From: AP-15 sp963737145
GTDB lineage: Bacteria > Pseudomonadota > Alphaproteobacteria > ATCC43930 > CGMCC-115725
Assembly (NCBI GenBank): GCA_963737145.1
Contig: CAVTRO010000005.1
Location: forward strand, 1-64,000
Direction: 5' to 3'
DNA: 64,000 bases
Shown: in pieces, positions 24,145 to 32,092 of the stretch
How positions within the stretch are numbered: position 1 is the stretch's first letter
Layout: every line of letters starts with the position of its first letter
Translations under genes and position numbers: made by a program
Notes under the pieces: model-generated
Seen by the model: the letters and a program-made list of their open reading frames with translations, nothing else
The model's database searches: none
Told to the model about the DNA's origin: nothing

Positions 24145-25452
24145 TCAGCAGAGCAGGGCGGCGAGTACGGCGTTGAGGCGCTGACGGCCAGCTGCAGTTG
24201 CTGCACAGCGCTCGGTATCGAGGGTCAGAAAGCCGCCCTCGATCAGCGGCGTGAGATTGCGGCCGAGGACGGTGGTGATGTCTCGGCCGGAAAACTGTTC
24301 AAGCCGCTCCCGCGATATCCCCTCGACGAGGCGCAGGCCCATCATCAGCATTTCTTCGATCGACGTCTCACGGTCGATCGCGCCCATCTCCTCGATTCCG
24401 GTTCCCTTTGTTTCGACCGCCGCAAGCCATTTTTCGGGCAGCCGGTATTGCCGGGTCGCAAATTTGGTGGCGGCTCGGGTCAGCCGGCCATGGGCGCCCG
24501 GGCCGACCCCGACATAGTCCTGGTAGCGCCAATAGGCGAGGTTGTGCCTGCACTCGGCGCCGTGTCGGGCATGATTGGAGATTTCGTAGGCCGGCAGCCC
24601 GGCGGCGGCGAGTCGCTCCTGCGTCATCTCAAATAGGGCGGCCGTGCCGTCTTGGTCGGGCGCTGCAAGTTCGCCGCGGCGCGCGAGCGTGGCGAAGGCG
24701 GTACCAGGCTCGATCGTCAACTGGTAGAGGGACAAGTGCTCGCCGGCAAGAGTGAGCCCCTCGTCGAGCTCGCGCCGCCAGGCGGCAACGCTCTGGCCGG
24801 GCCGGGCATAGATCAGATCGAACGAGAATCGGGGGAAGATCGCGCGGGCATGCTCGATCGCAGCGATCGCCTCCTCACGGTCATGCGCGCGGCCGAGAAA
24901 GCGCAGCGCCGCCGGATCGAGCGCCTGTACCCCGAGCGACAGCCGGTTGATACCAGCCGCGGCGATGGCTCGGAAGCGACCGGCTTCGGCGGAATTGGGG
25001 TTGGCCTCGAGGGTGACTTCGACATCGGGCATAACGCCCCAATGCGACCGGACCCCGTCGAGCAACTCCGCGACCGTCTCGGGAGGCATCAACGACGGTG
25101 TGCCGCCGCCGAAAAACACCGAACCTACGGCGCGTCCTGCGGTGAGCTCGGCCTGGTGCTCGAGATCGCGCATGAGCGCCCGCGTCCAGCGCGCCGCATC
25201 GACACTGTCACGGACGTGGCTGTTGAAATCGCAATAAGGGCATTTCGATCGGCAAAACGGCCAGTGAATGTAAACGGCGAGGGGCTCCGCAACGGCTCCT
25301 TCGCCCACCCAGCCCTGGCGGGCTGGGTCCCCCCTCTCCCGCGGTGCGGGAGAGGGGCTTTGCGATATTGGGGACTGTAGCCCCTCTCCCGCACCGCGGG
25401 AGAGGGTGCCGAGCGGAGCGAGGCGGGTGAGGGGCTTCACTTCAGCGCTCAC
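24145..25452 (-). CDS. hemW: HemW-like radical SAM protein, N-terminus extended by an inserted hairpin repeat
   Basis: A radical SAM protein of the HemW type, a haem chaperone historically annotated as oxygen-independent coproporphyrinogen III oxidase. The 4Fe-4S motif is CRSKCPYC in YIHWPFCRSKCPYCDFNSHV, followed by VFFGGGTPSLMPP and the C-terminal HemN domain (ETSIEEMLMMGLRLVEGISR). The conserved protein starts near residue 58. The ATG at 25452 overlaps the rdgB stop by 11 bases, and the codons between (about residues 6-50) are encoded by a double-hairpin repeat at 25328-25436. The repeat keeps the frame open, so an N-terminal extension rich in Arg, Gly and Pro is predicted. Confidence 0.9.
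   Translation of the reverse strand: MSAEVKPLTRLAPLGTLSRGAGEGLQSPISQSPSPAPRERGDPARQGWVGEGAVAEPLAVYIHWPFCRSKCPYCDFNSHVRDSVDAARWTRALMRDLEHQAELTAGRAVGSVFFGGGTPSLMPPETVAELLDGVRSHWGVMPDVEVTLEANPNSAEAGRFRAIAAAGINRLSLGVQALDPAALRFLGRAHDREEAIAAIEHARAIFPRFSFDLIYARPGQSVAAWRRELDEGLTLAGEHLSLYQLTIEPGTAFATLARRGELAAPDQDGTAALFEMTQERLAAAGLPAYEISNHARHGAECRHNLAYWRYQDYVGVGPGAHGRLTRAATKFATRQYRLPEKWLAAVETKGTGIEEMGAIDRETSIEEMLMMGLRLVEGISRERLEQFSGRDITTVLGRNLTPLIEGGFLTLDTERCAATAAGRQRLNAVLAALLC
25328..25436. repeat. Double-hairpin repeat inside the 5' end of hemW
   Basis: Two perfect hairpins. The first has arms CCCCTCTCCCGC (25330-25341) and GCGGGAGAGGGG (25345-25356) with loop ggt. The second has CCCCTCTCCCGC (25381-25392) and GCGGGAGAGGG (25396-25406) with loop acc, so it is close to the inverse complement of the first. 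The tail gcgaggcgggtgagggg follows. The element at 57362-57465 has the same plan and a similar spacer (ctttgcgat versus cttttcgat). It lies within the translated 5' part of hemW. Confidence 0.85.
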
Positions 25453-26053
25453 CGAAATAGCGCTCTACCAGCTTGGCGAAGGCGCGCGCGCGGTGGCTGA
25501 TGCGGTGCTTCACCTCGGGGTCGATTTCGCCGAAGGTCCAATTTCCGCCCAGCGGGATGAAGATCGGATCATAGCCGAACCCTCGATCGCCCCGGGGCGG
25601 CCAGGTGAGAGTGCCTTCGACCTCCCCGCGAAACAATTCGGTGTTGCCGCCGGGCCATGCGAGGGCGAGGACTGCAACAAATTTGGCGCCGCGGTCCTTG
25701 TCGCCGAGCTCGCGGTGGACCCGCGCCATCGCGAGCCGAAAATCTTTGGCCGGGCCCGCCCAGCGCGCGGAGTAGATCCCGGGAGCGCCGTCGAGCGCCG
25801 GCACGACGAGGCCGGAATCATCGGCGAGCGCCGGCAGCCCGCTCGCTTCCGCCGCGGCCCTGGCCTTCAGCTCGGCGTTCGCCTCGAAGCTGTCGCCGGT
25901 TTCCTCCGGCTCGGGAAGGCCGAGCGAGCCCGCGGAAAGCGTGTTGACGCCAAACGGCGCCAGCAGCGCCGCGATTTCCGCGATCTTGCCCGGGTTGTGG
26001 CTAGCGATGACCAGCCGGTGACCGGCGAAGGGCTGGGGCATCGCGTCAGGCAA
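25442..26053 (-). CDS. rdgB: RdgB/HAM1 non-canonical purine NTP pyrophosphatase
   Basis: A cytoplasmic house-cleaning enzyme that hydrolyses dITP, XTP and similar non-canonical purine nucleotides to monophosphates. The motifs are VIASHNPGKIAEIAALLAPF at the N-terminus, ALADDSGLVVPALDGAPGIY in the centre and GFGYDPIFIPLGGNWTFGEI followed by KHRISHRARAF near the C-terminus. Length is 203 residues, normal for the family. It starts inside the 3' end of rph and ends inside the start of hemW, forming the rph-rdgB-hemW operon typical of Rhizobiales. A shorter start four residues downstream (MPQPFAGHR) is also possible. Confidence 0.96.
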   Translation of the reverse strand: MPDAMPQPFAGHRLVIASHNPGKIAEIAALLAPFGVNTLSAGSLGLPEPEETGDSFEANAELKARAAAEASGLPALADDSGLVVPALDGAPGIYSARWAGPAKDFRLAMARVHRELGDKDRGAKFVAVLALAWPGGNTELFRGEVEGTLTWPPRGDRGFGYDPIFIPLGGNWTFGEIDPEVKHRISHRARAFAKLVERYFGER

Positions 26054-26769
26054 GCCCGAGGGCTGCCCGCTGGCATCGGGTCAAGTCCGCAATCCCTTGC
26101 CGCGCGAGCCGCAACATCTCGGCAAAGAGCGTATCGTCAAACGGCGCGCCTTCAGCGGTCGCCTGAATCTCGACAATCCCGCCCATCCCGGTCAGCACGA
26201 AATTGGCGTCGGTCATCGCCTGAAGAATCTTCGGCATAGTCGAGATCGAGCACGGCGGTATCGGCGATGACGCCGCACGACACCGCGGCGACATTGTCGC
26301 GCAACGGCAGGGCCTTCAAAAAACCGGCAGAAAGCAACCGCTGAAACGCGAGATGGAGCGCCACATAGCTGCCGGTGACTGCGGCCGTGCGGGTGCCTCC
26401 GTCCGCCTGCAATACATCGCAATCGATCTTGATCTGCCGTTCGCCGAGTTGGGCGAGATCGGTCACCGCCCGCAGGCTTCGGCCGATCAGCCGCTGGATC
26501 TCCTGCGTGCGTCCGCTCTGCCGGCCGCGCGCCGCCTCCCGATCGGTGCGCGTCGCCGTCGAACGCGGCAGCATGCCGTATTCCGCAGTGACCCATCCCT
26601 TGCCAGTATTGCGCAAAAAAGGCGGCACGCGCTCCTCGACCGAGGCGGTGCACAGCACATGGGTGTCGCCGAACTTCGCCAGGCACGAGCCTTCGGCATA
26701 TTTGGCGACACCGGGCTCGAGGCTGACCGGCCGCATCGCATCGCGGGCGCGTCCGGAAGGCCGGCTCAC
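26046..26769 (-). CDS. rph: Ribonuclease PH (one frameshift)
   Basis: A phosphorolytic 3'-5' exoribonuclease that trims tRNA 3' ends. The N-terminal part has MRPVSLEPGVAKYAEGSCLA, the RTQEIQRLIGRSLRAVTDL helix and KIDCDVLQADGGTRTAAVTG. The frame is lost after VLDLDYAEDS and resumes as QAMTDANFVLTGMGGIVEIQ to the stop. Deleting one of the two As at 26223-26224 joins GAT-TCT-CAG-GCG in frame, so the break is a single extra base. Because this is a widely conserved gene in an otherwise intact operon, sequencing error is the simplest explanation. The ATG overlaps the queC stop. Confidence 0.92.
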
Positions 26770-27530
26770 GCGCGGTCTCCGGCAAAGGCTTCCCAGCCGC
26801 GGCGGCGCAGCTCACAGGCCGGACAGTCGCCGCAGCCATAGCCCCAATGGTGGCGGCGGGACCGGTCGCCGAGATAACAGCTGTGGGTTTCCTCGAGGAT
26901 CAGCTCGACGAGTGCATCCCCGCCGAGGGCTTGCGCCAATGACCAGGTCGCCGCCTTGTGGCGCCACATCAGGGGCGTGTGAATGACAAAGCGGTGATCC
27001 ATGCCGAGCGACAATGTCGCCTGCAGCGCTTTCAGGGTGTCGTCGCGGCAATCGGGATAGCCGGAATAATCGGTTTCGCACATGCCGCCGACGAGATGCC
27101 GCGCGCCGCGGCGATAACCGATGGCGGCCGCAAAGGTGAAGAACAGCAGGTTGCGGCCGGGCACAAAAGTATTCGGCAACCCGCCTTGCTCGAAAGTGAT
27201 CACAGTGTCGCCGGTCAATGCGGTGTCGCTGATCTCGCCGAGGACGCCAAGATCGACGATATGATCCCGGCCGAGCTTGCCGCTCCAGTCGACGAATTCA
27301 GCGCGCAGGCGTTCGAGAACGGAGGCGCGGCACTCGAGTTCGACCCGGTGGCGCTGGCGGTAATCGAAGCCGATCGTTTCGACCGCGGCAAAACGCGCCA
27401 GCGCCCAAGCCAGGCAGGTTGTCGAATCCTGCCCCCCCGAGAACAGGACCAGCGCCCTTTCCGGGCATGTATCGATCAAGTCTTGCCGGGCCACCCGACA
27501 CGACATAGCGTGTCGCACGGCCCCTATCAA
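26766..27530 (-). CDS. queC: 7-cyano-7-deazaguanine synthase
   Basis: QueC converts 7-carboxy-7-deazaguanine to preQ0 in the queuosine tRNA-modification pathway, using ATP and ammonia. The PP-loop is LVLFSGGQDSTTCLAWAL; the zinc-binding cysteines are in the C-terminal CYLGDRSRRHHWGYGCGDCP region, ending with CELRRRGWEAF. The NTFVPGRNLLFFTFAAAIGY segment is also typical. The start is either 27530 (MIGAVRHAMSC) or the ATG at 27506; the latter gives a length closer to the family norm. The stop overlaps the start of rph. No other queuosine gene is in the window. Confidence 0.95.
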   Translation of the reverse strand: MIGAVRHAMSCRVARQDLIDTCPERALVLFSGGQDSTTCLAWALARFAAVETIGFDYRQRHRVELECRASVLERLRAEFVDWSGKLGRDHIVDLGVLGEISDTALTGDTVITFEQGGLPNTFVPGRNLLFFTFAAAIGYRRGARHLVGGMCETDYSGYPDCRDDTLKALQATLSLGMDHRFVIHTPLMWRHKAATWSLAQALGGDALVELILEETHSCYLGDRSRRHHWGYGCGDCPACELRRRGWEAFAGDRA

Positions 27531-27538
27531 CCTGCCGC

Positions 27539-27892
27539 TCAGCGCCGGGTGATCGTGGCCAGCAAGTAACCCATCGCAAAAGCGACCGCCAGGCTCATCA
27601 TCGGGTTCTGCTCGACCTGCCGCGACACGGTCCCGACCGCCTGCTCACCCTGCGTGCGCAGGCCTTGCGCCATTTCTCGGGCGCGATCATTATTTTGTAC
27701 CCATTGACTGCCGGCTTGCGTCAAGTCCCGCAGGACCTGCGAGGCCTGCTCTATGACTGAACGAAGCCCCTCGAGAGCCTGGTTCGCCTGCTGGCCGAGC
27801 GCCGTTGCGCCGCTATCGCCGCCGTTCGTCTTACTGGGGTTTGGATCGGTGACGACCGAGCGACCGCCGCTTTCCTGCCCTTCCGCCGCCAT
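27539..27892 (-). CDS. DUF883/ElaB-like small membrane protein
   Basis: A 117-residue protein whose layout resembles the ElaB/YqjD (DUF883) family: a polar N-terminus, a long amphipathic helix with Gln and Arg (GLRSVIEQASQVLRDLTQAG), and a C-terminal membrane helix with small residues (MMSLAVAFAMGYLLATITRR). Enteric members tether ribosomes to the inner membrane in stationary phase; whether that holds here is not known. A GAGGAGG ribosome-binding site precedes the ATG. It is divergent from the SelA-like gene and separate from queC. Confidence 0.7.
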   Translation of the reverse strand: MAAEGQESGGRSVVTDPNPSKTNGGDSGATALGQQANQALEGLRSVIEQASQVLRDLTQAGSQWVQNNDRAREMAQGLRTQGEQAVGTVSRQVEQNPMMSLAVAFAMGYLLATITRR

Positions 27893-28005
27893 GGCTTAGG
27901 CCTCCTCAGCTTGCAATTGCGCCTCGACGTAAACACAGCCGATGGCAAATTGGGTCCACCCGCCTCCGAATGCTATAGTGGAGGCTCATCCGGCGTGGAG
28001 GTGCC

Positions 28006-29487
28006 ATGAAAGCCAACGCCAATCCCTATCTGATGCTCGGCGTGCGGCCGTTCATCAACTGCTGCAGCGTGCGCACGATGCATGGCGGCAGTCTGATGCT
28101 GCCGCAGGTCCGCGATGCGATGGCCGAGGCGTCGCGCCACTTTGTCAACCTCGACGAATTGATGGAGGCGGCAGGACGGCGTCTGGCGGAGCTGACCGGC
28201 GCCGAATGGGGGATCGTCACCTGCGGCAGCGCCGCGGCCGTGGCTCTCGGGACGGCGGCCTGCGTCGCCGGCAATGATCCGGTCAAGATGCTGCGCCTAC
28301 CCTTCACCGAAGGAATGGTCAACCGGGTCATCATTCCGAAGAGCCAGCGCTTCGCCTACGACCAGGCGGTGCGCATGATCGGATGCCATCTGGTCGAAAT
28401 CGAGACGCGCGGGGATCTCAACCGCGCGCTCGCCGAGCCGGTTGCTATGGTGGTGCTGCTCGGCAAACAAGAGCACCTCGGCAGCTTGCGGCTCGAAGAG
28501 ATCGCCGCAGTCGTGAAACCGCTCGGCATCCCGATCATGGTCGACGCCGCCTCCGAGCACCTCGAGCGGCCGAGCCCGTGGCTCACCCGCGGCGCCGATC
28601 TCGTCGTCTACAGCGGCGGCAAGTTTCTGCGAGGCCCGCAGACCAGCGGCCTATTGCTTGGCTCGAAACAACTGGTGCAGGCGGCTTGGTCCAATGCTTC
28701 ACCGCACCAGGCGCTGGGCCGCCCGATGAAAGTATCGAAGGAAGACATTATCGGTGTGCTGACCGCGGTCGAGCACTGGTTCGAGGAGCGCGACCACGAA
28801 GCCGAGCAGCAGCGCTGGTACGATGATCTGGAGGTCATTGGCGAACGCCTCGGGGAGGTGCACGGCGCCGCTCTGGAGCTTATCGAGCCCGCCGGGGTCG
28901 ACCGGGTGCCGCGGCTTCGCGTCTCCTGGGACCGCTGGCAATACCCGCTCGACGGGCTGGCGCTGCGGCAGCGCGTGCTCGACGGCGAGCCGCGGATCAT
29001 GCTCGATGACAATTCGGCGACCGAAAACTCGATTGCGATCGACCCGTTCCAATTGCAACCCGGCGAGGCGGTAGAGGTCGGCAAGGCGATCGCGTCGGCG
29101 CTGCGCGAGTCTGCCCAGCACGCGCCGGCGCCGGCCCGCCCGGCCGAGAGCGATGTTGCGGGCGACTGGGAATTGCGCGTCGATTTTCTGCAGGGCTCGC
29201 GCATCCACCGGCTCAACCTCGAGCAGCGCGGTCCCGAACTCGCCGGTCGTCAGCATTCGGCTCAGTTCGAAGGGCCGGTCAGCGGCTGGCTCAACGGCGA
29301 CCAGGTCCAGCTCTCCTTCACGTCGCGTTACGAGGGCAGCACGATCTGCTATTTCTTCGCCGGCGAGATCCGCAACGGCAACATGAGCGGCACCGCAATG
29401 CTCGGCGCCGCCAGCGACCAGAACCACGGCATCGTCAACCGCAGCCAATTCGGCCCCGGCCGCTGGCAGGCCAGCCGCGTGGTGTGA
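28006..29487 (+). CDS. SelA-like PLP-dependent enzyme with C-terminal beta-rich domain
   Basis: A 493-residue fold-type I PLP enzyme of the SelA/DgaE group. The first 375 residues contain NLDELMEAAGRRLAELTGAE, WGIVTCGSAAAVALGTAACV, the PLP-facing PIMVDAASEH, and the Schiff-base lysine in DLVVYSGGKFLRGPQTSGLL. Proteins of this type are often named L-seryl-tRNA selenium transferase-related but act on amino-sugar acids or other substrates. No selenocysteine genes are nearby, so a selenium role is unlikely. The last 110 residues (VAGDWELRVDFLQGSRIHRL to WQASRVV) look like an added lipocalin-like beta domain. A ggaggtgcc ribosome-binding site precedes ATG 28006. Confidence 0.82.
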   Translation: MKANANPYLMLGVRPFINCCSVRTMHGGSLMLPQVRDAMAEASRHFVNLDELMEAAGRRLAELTGAEWGIVTCGSAAAVALGTAACVAGNDPVKMLRLPFTEGMVNRVIIPKSQRFAYDQAVRMIGCHLVEIETRGDLNRALAEPVAMVVLLGKQEHLGSLRLEEIAAVVKPLGIPIMVDAASEHLERPSPWLTRGADLVVYSGGKFLRGPQTSGLLLGSKQLVQAAWSNASPHQALGRPMKVSKEDIIGVLTAVEHWFEERDHEAEQQRWYDDLEVIGERLGEVHGAALELIEPAGVDRVPRLRVSWDRWQYPLDGLALRQRVLDGEPRIMLDDNSATENSIAIDPFQLQPGEAVEVGKAIASALRESAQHAPAPARPAESDVAGDWELRVDFLQGSRIHRLNLEQRGPELAGRQHSAQFEGPVSGWLNGDQVQLSFTSRYEGSTICYFFAGEIRNGNMSGTAMLGAASDQNHGIVNRSQFGPGRWQASRVV

Positions 29488-29517
29488 ACGAACAAGCGGG
29501 GGAGGCGCAACGCTAAA

Positions 29518-30489
29518 ATGAGGCTGAGGCGCCGGAAATTTATCGCTCTCTTCGGCTTGGCGACCGCCGCCTGGCCGCTCCGCACCGGGGCGGAGCAGGG
29601 CGAGAACGTCTACAGAATAGGCGTTCTCACCGCCGGTTCGGTGATACCCAGGTCCCAATCCATTCTGGTTGATGCCTTCCGAGAGCTGGGATACGTCGAA
29701 GGCAAAAACCTTACATTCGAGCGCAGGTATGCAGAAGACAAACTCGACCGGCTGCCCGGGTTTGCCGCGGAGCTGGTCAGCCTCAAGGTGGACGTCATCA
29801 TGACAGTGGGAACGCTGGCGCCGCTTGCCGCGAAACGGGCCACCTCGAAAATTCCGATCGTCATGATTGCAGCCGGCGACCCGGTCGGAAGTAGCCTCGT
29901 TGCCAGCTTGGCCCACCCCGGTGGCAATGTCACTGGGACAAGTCTGATGGCGCCCGATCTCGGCGGCAAGCGGCTGGAACTGCTCAAGGAGCTTCTCCCT
30001 GGAATTTTTCGCGTATCCGTACTCTGGAACGCGGCCAATCCCTATTCCGCGCTGGTGTTCAAGGAGACGACCGGCGCGGCCGAGACGCTCGGGGTCGAAC
30101 TGCAATCGCGGGAAATACGGGAGCCCCCCGATCTCGAAGCCGCCACGGCCAAGCACGCAGATGCGCTGATCGTCGTGGAAGATCCTCTCACCGTGGATCT
30201 TCGAAAGAAGATTGCGGAATTCGCGCTCGGTCAACGATTGCCGACAATATCCGGCCTCAAAGTGTTCGCCAATGCAGGAGCCCTGATGTCCTACGGCGCG
30301 GATCTTGCCGATATTCTTCGGCGCAGTGTCGTCTATGTGGACAAGATCCTCAAAGGCGCGAAACCGTCCGACCTGCCTGTCGAGCAGCCGACCAAGTTCG
30401 AGCTGGTAATCAATCTTAAGACCGCGAAATCGCTCGGCCTGACGATCCCGCCCCTGCTGCTCGCCCGCGCCGACGAGGTGATCGAATGA
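29518..30489 (+). CDS. ABC-type substrate-binding protein (ABC_sub_bind, TrpX-like)
   Basis: A 323-residue periplasmic-binding-protein type I protein of the ABC_sub_bind family, very common in Bradyrhizobium-type genomes, often without a cognate permease. The N-terminus has an RRR-containing export signal (MRLRRRKFIALFGLATAAWP), compatible with Tat or Sec. The binding fold contains YRIGVLTAGSVIPRSQSILV, FRELGYVEGKNLTFERRYAE, AHPGGNVTGTSLMAPDLGGK and PTKFELVINLKTAKSLGLTI. It follows the SelA-like gene by 30 bases in the same direction, so the two might be co-transcribed. The ligand cannot be deduced. Confidence 0.88.
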   Translation: MRLRRRKFIALFGLATAAWPLRTGAEQGENVYRIGVLTAGSVIPRSQSILVDAFRELGYVEGKNLTFERRYAEDKLDRLPGFAAELVSLKVDVIMTVGTLAPLAAKRATSKIPIVMIAAGDPVGSSLVASLAHPGGNVTGTSLMAPDLGGKRLELLKELLPGIFRVSVLWNAANPYSALVFKETTGAAETLGVELQSREIREPPDLEAATAKHADALIVVEDPLTVDLRKKIAEFALGQRLPTISGLKVFANAGALMSYGADLADILRRSVVYVDKILKGAKPSDLPVEQPTKFELVINLKTAKSLGLTIPPLLLARADEVIE

Positions 30490-30626
30490 GTCACCGGCAA
30501 CAATGGTCAACTCGCGACGTTGCTAACGACCTCGCCCTCGATGAGGTTGCACAGCGGCAGATCGCAAACCGCTGTCGGCCACTGACGCTTCGTCTTGACT
30601 GCGGGGCACGGCGGATATTTTGAATG

Positions 30627-32092
30627 TTGAATTCCGAAGTGCCGAAAACATGGTGGATATGTCTGTCCTTCGCTTTTTCGTCAATCGGAACTTATTGGCT
30701 GCTGATCGATTTGTTTGGCTACATCGACTGGGATAAAGGCCGGCAAAGGGCGATTTTTTGCTGAGCGTTATCGTGGCGGCCGCGGTGATGACATTGCCGG
30801 GACGACCTTTCCGAGCCGACGCCCGAACAACGTGGCTCGTCGCACCCTCTATAGTAGGGCTGATCCTTTATGATATTGTTTCACAATCGGAATTCGGTCT
30901 CATTTTGGCAGCGGTCATCATCGCGTTCGTAAGTTTGCTCCCGCTGGCTGGTACTTTCGGAAGTATTCGCGTCGCGCTGATTGAGAGGCGGTTCCCGCTG
31001 TGGTTGTCAGCTCTGCTTCTTCTAGCGTTGCTGTATCGATCAGGATCGTTCCTTTATTTTATGAATTTTCCGGTTTTAATCGACATAGCGCAGACGACGT
31101 TGGCAGCCGGAAAAGCCGTTCTGGCAGCAAAAAATCCCTACTCGATCCCCATCGACGTCAACCCCGCCTATCCGGACTATCAGGGATATAAATATCTTCC
31201 GCTGATGTTCCTGACTTACTTGCCGTTGACCTCTGCAATAGGACCGACCGGCCTCCGCCTGACCAATCTCATTTTGGACTTGACTACCGCGGCGCTGGTC
31301 GGATTGGTGGCGCGGAGACAATCTGGGTTCGAGTTTGGGATTTTGGCCGCAACCCTTTACTTGATGCTTCCGATGTTGCCGCGTGATCTTTACATGAACG
31401 GAGTGACGGATCTCGCCGCAATCGTTCCTCTGCTCATCGTCATGGGGCTCTATCAAGATCGGCCTGGGCTCGCGGGAGCTATGGTGGGGCTCTCCGTATC
31501 CGCGAAGCTTCTGCCCGGCCTTCTTTTTCTTTTGTGCTGGTTGCCTCAGATGGGCCGCTCCCGCTACGTCGGCGGGTTCTTGCTTGGGTTGATCCCGGCG
31601 CTCGGCTTTTTCTTGTGGGCCCCTGCGGACTTCGTGCACAATATCGTATTGTTTATCGCGAACCGGCCGATTGACACGACCAGCTGGCTGTATGATGCAC
31701 CGAACTCTGCCGTCACCGCCGCGCGCTTCGCGCTCGTAATTGTCATCGCGACCGTTTGTTACACGGTCTTCTGGAGGTCGCCGCAGTTCCTGACCCGATG
31801 TGCGCTTAACATCGTTTGCGTTGCCGCTGCATTGCTCGCCGGCCCCGTCGTCCACAACAACTATATGCTTTGGTGGATTCCGCTTTTCTGCATTCTGCTC
31901 GGCGTCAATTTGACCAGGTTTCTTGGTGATTTGAACGCTGGCTCGGATCGTAAGGACGATCAATCCTCCTGGCCAAGGCAGTCCGGATCGTGGAGAACCC
32001 TGAAAAGCTGGAAGCTTGGCTGCTGGAAGAATGGCCGCAGACATGCGAAAGGTAAGACGTTTACGGTCTGGTTTGCGGCAAAGGCGACATAA
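30627..32092 (+). CDS. Polytopic membrane glycosyltransferase-like protein (GT87/DUF2029-like), one frameshift
   Basis: A membrane protein with about ten hydrophobic helices resembling lipid-linked mannosyl/arabinosyl transferases of the DUF2029/GT87 type. Typical parts are a loop with AKNPYSIPIDVNPAYPDYQG, YKYLPLMFLTYLPLTSAIGP and a short motif with VGLSVSAKLLPGLLFLLCWL. The first helix (WWICLSFAFSSIGTYWLLID) starts from TTG 30627 in one frame; the rest begins at about 30758 in another. The shift falls on a T6 tract at 30754-30759, where a seventh T would join them. The last 45 codons overlap the convergent neighbour and are low-complexity, so the true C-terminus may be nearer 31960. Confidence 0.6.

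Noticed and set aside
28006..29487. Selenocysteine pathway suggested by the SelA-like gene
   Set aside because: No selB, selD or SECIS-like context is nearby, and the added C-terminal domain argues for a different substrate.
28699..30510. Minus-strand open frame of 603 codons opposite the SelA-like and ABC-binding genes
   Set aside because: It spans two well-supported plus-strand genes and shows no recognisable protein features; high GC makes long antisense frames common.
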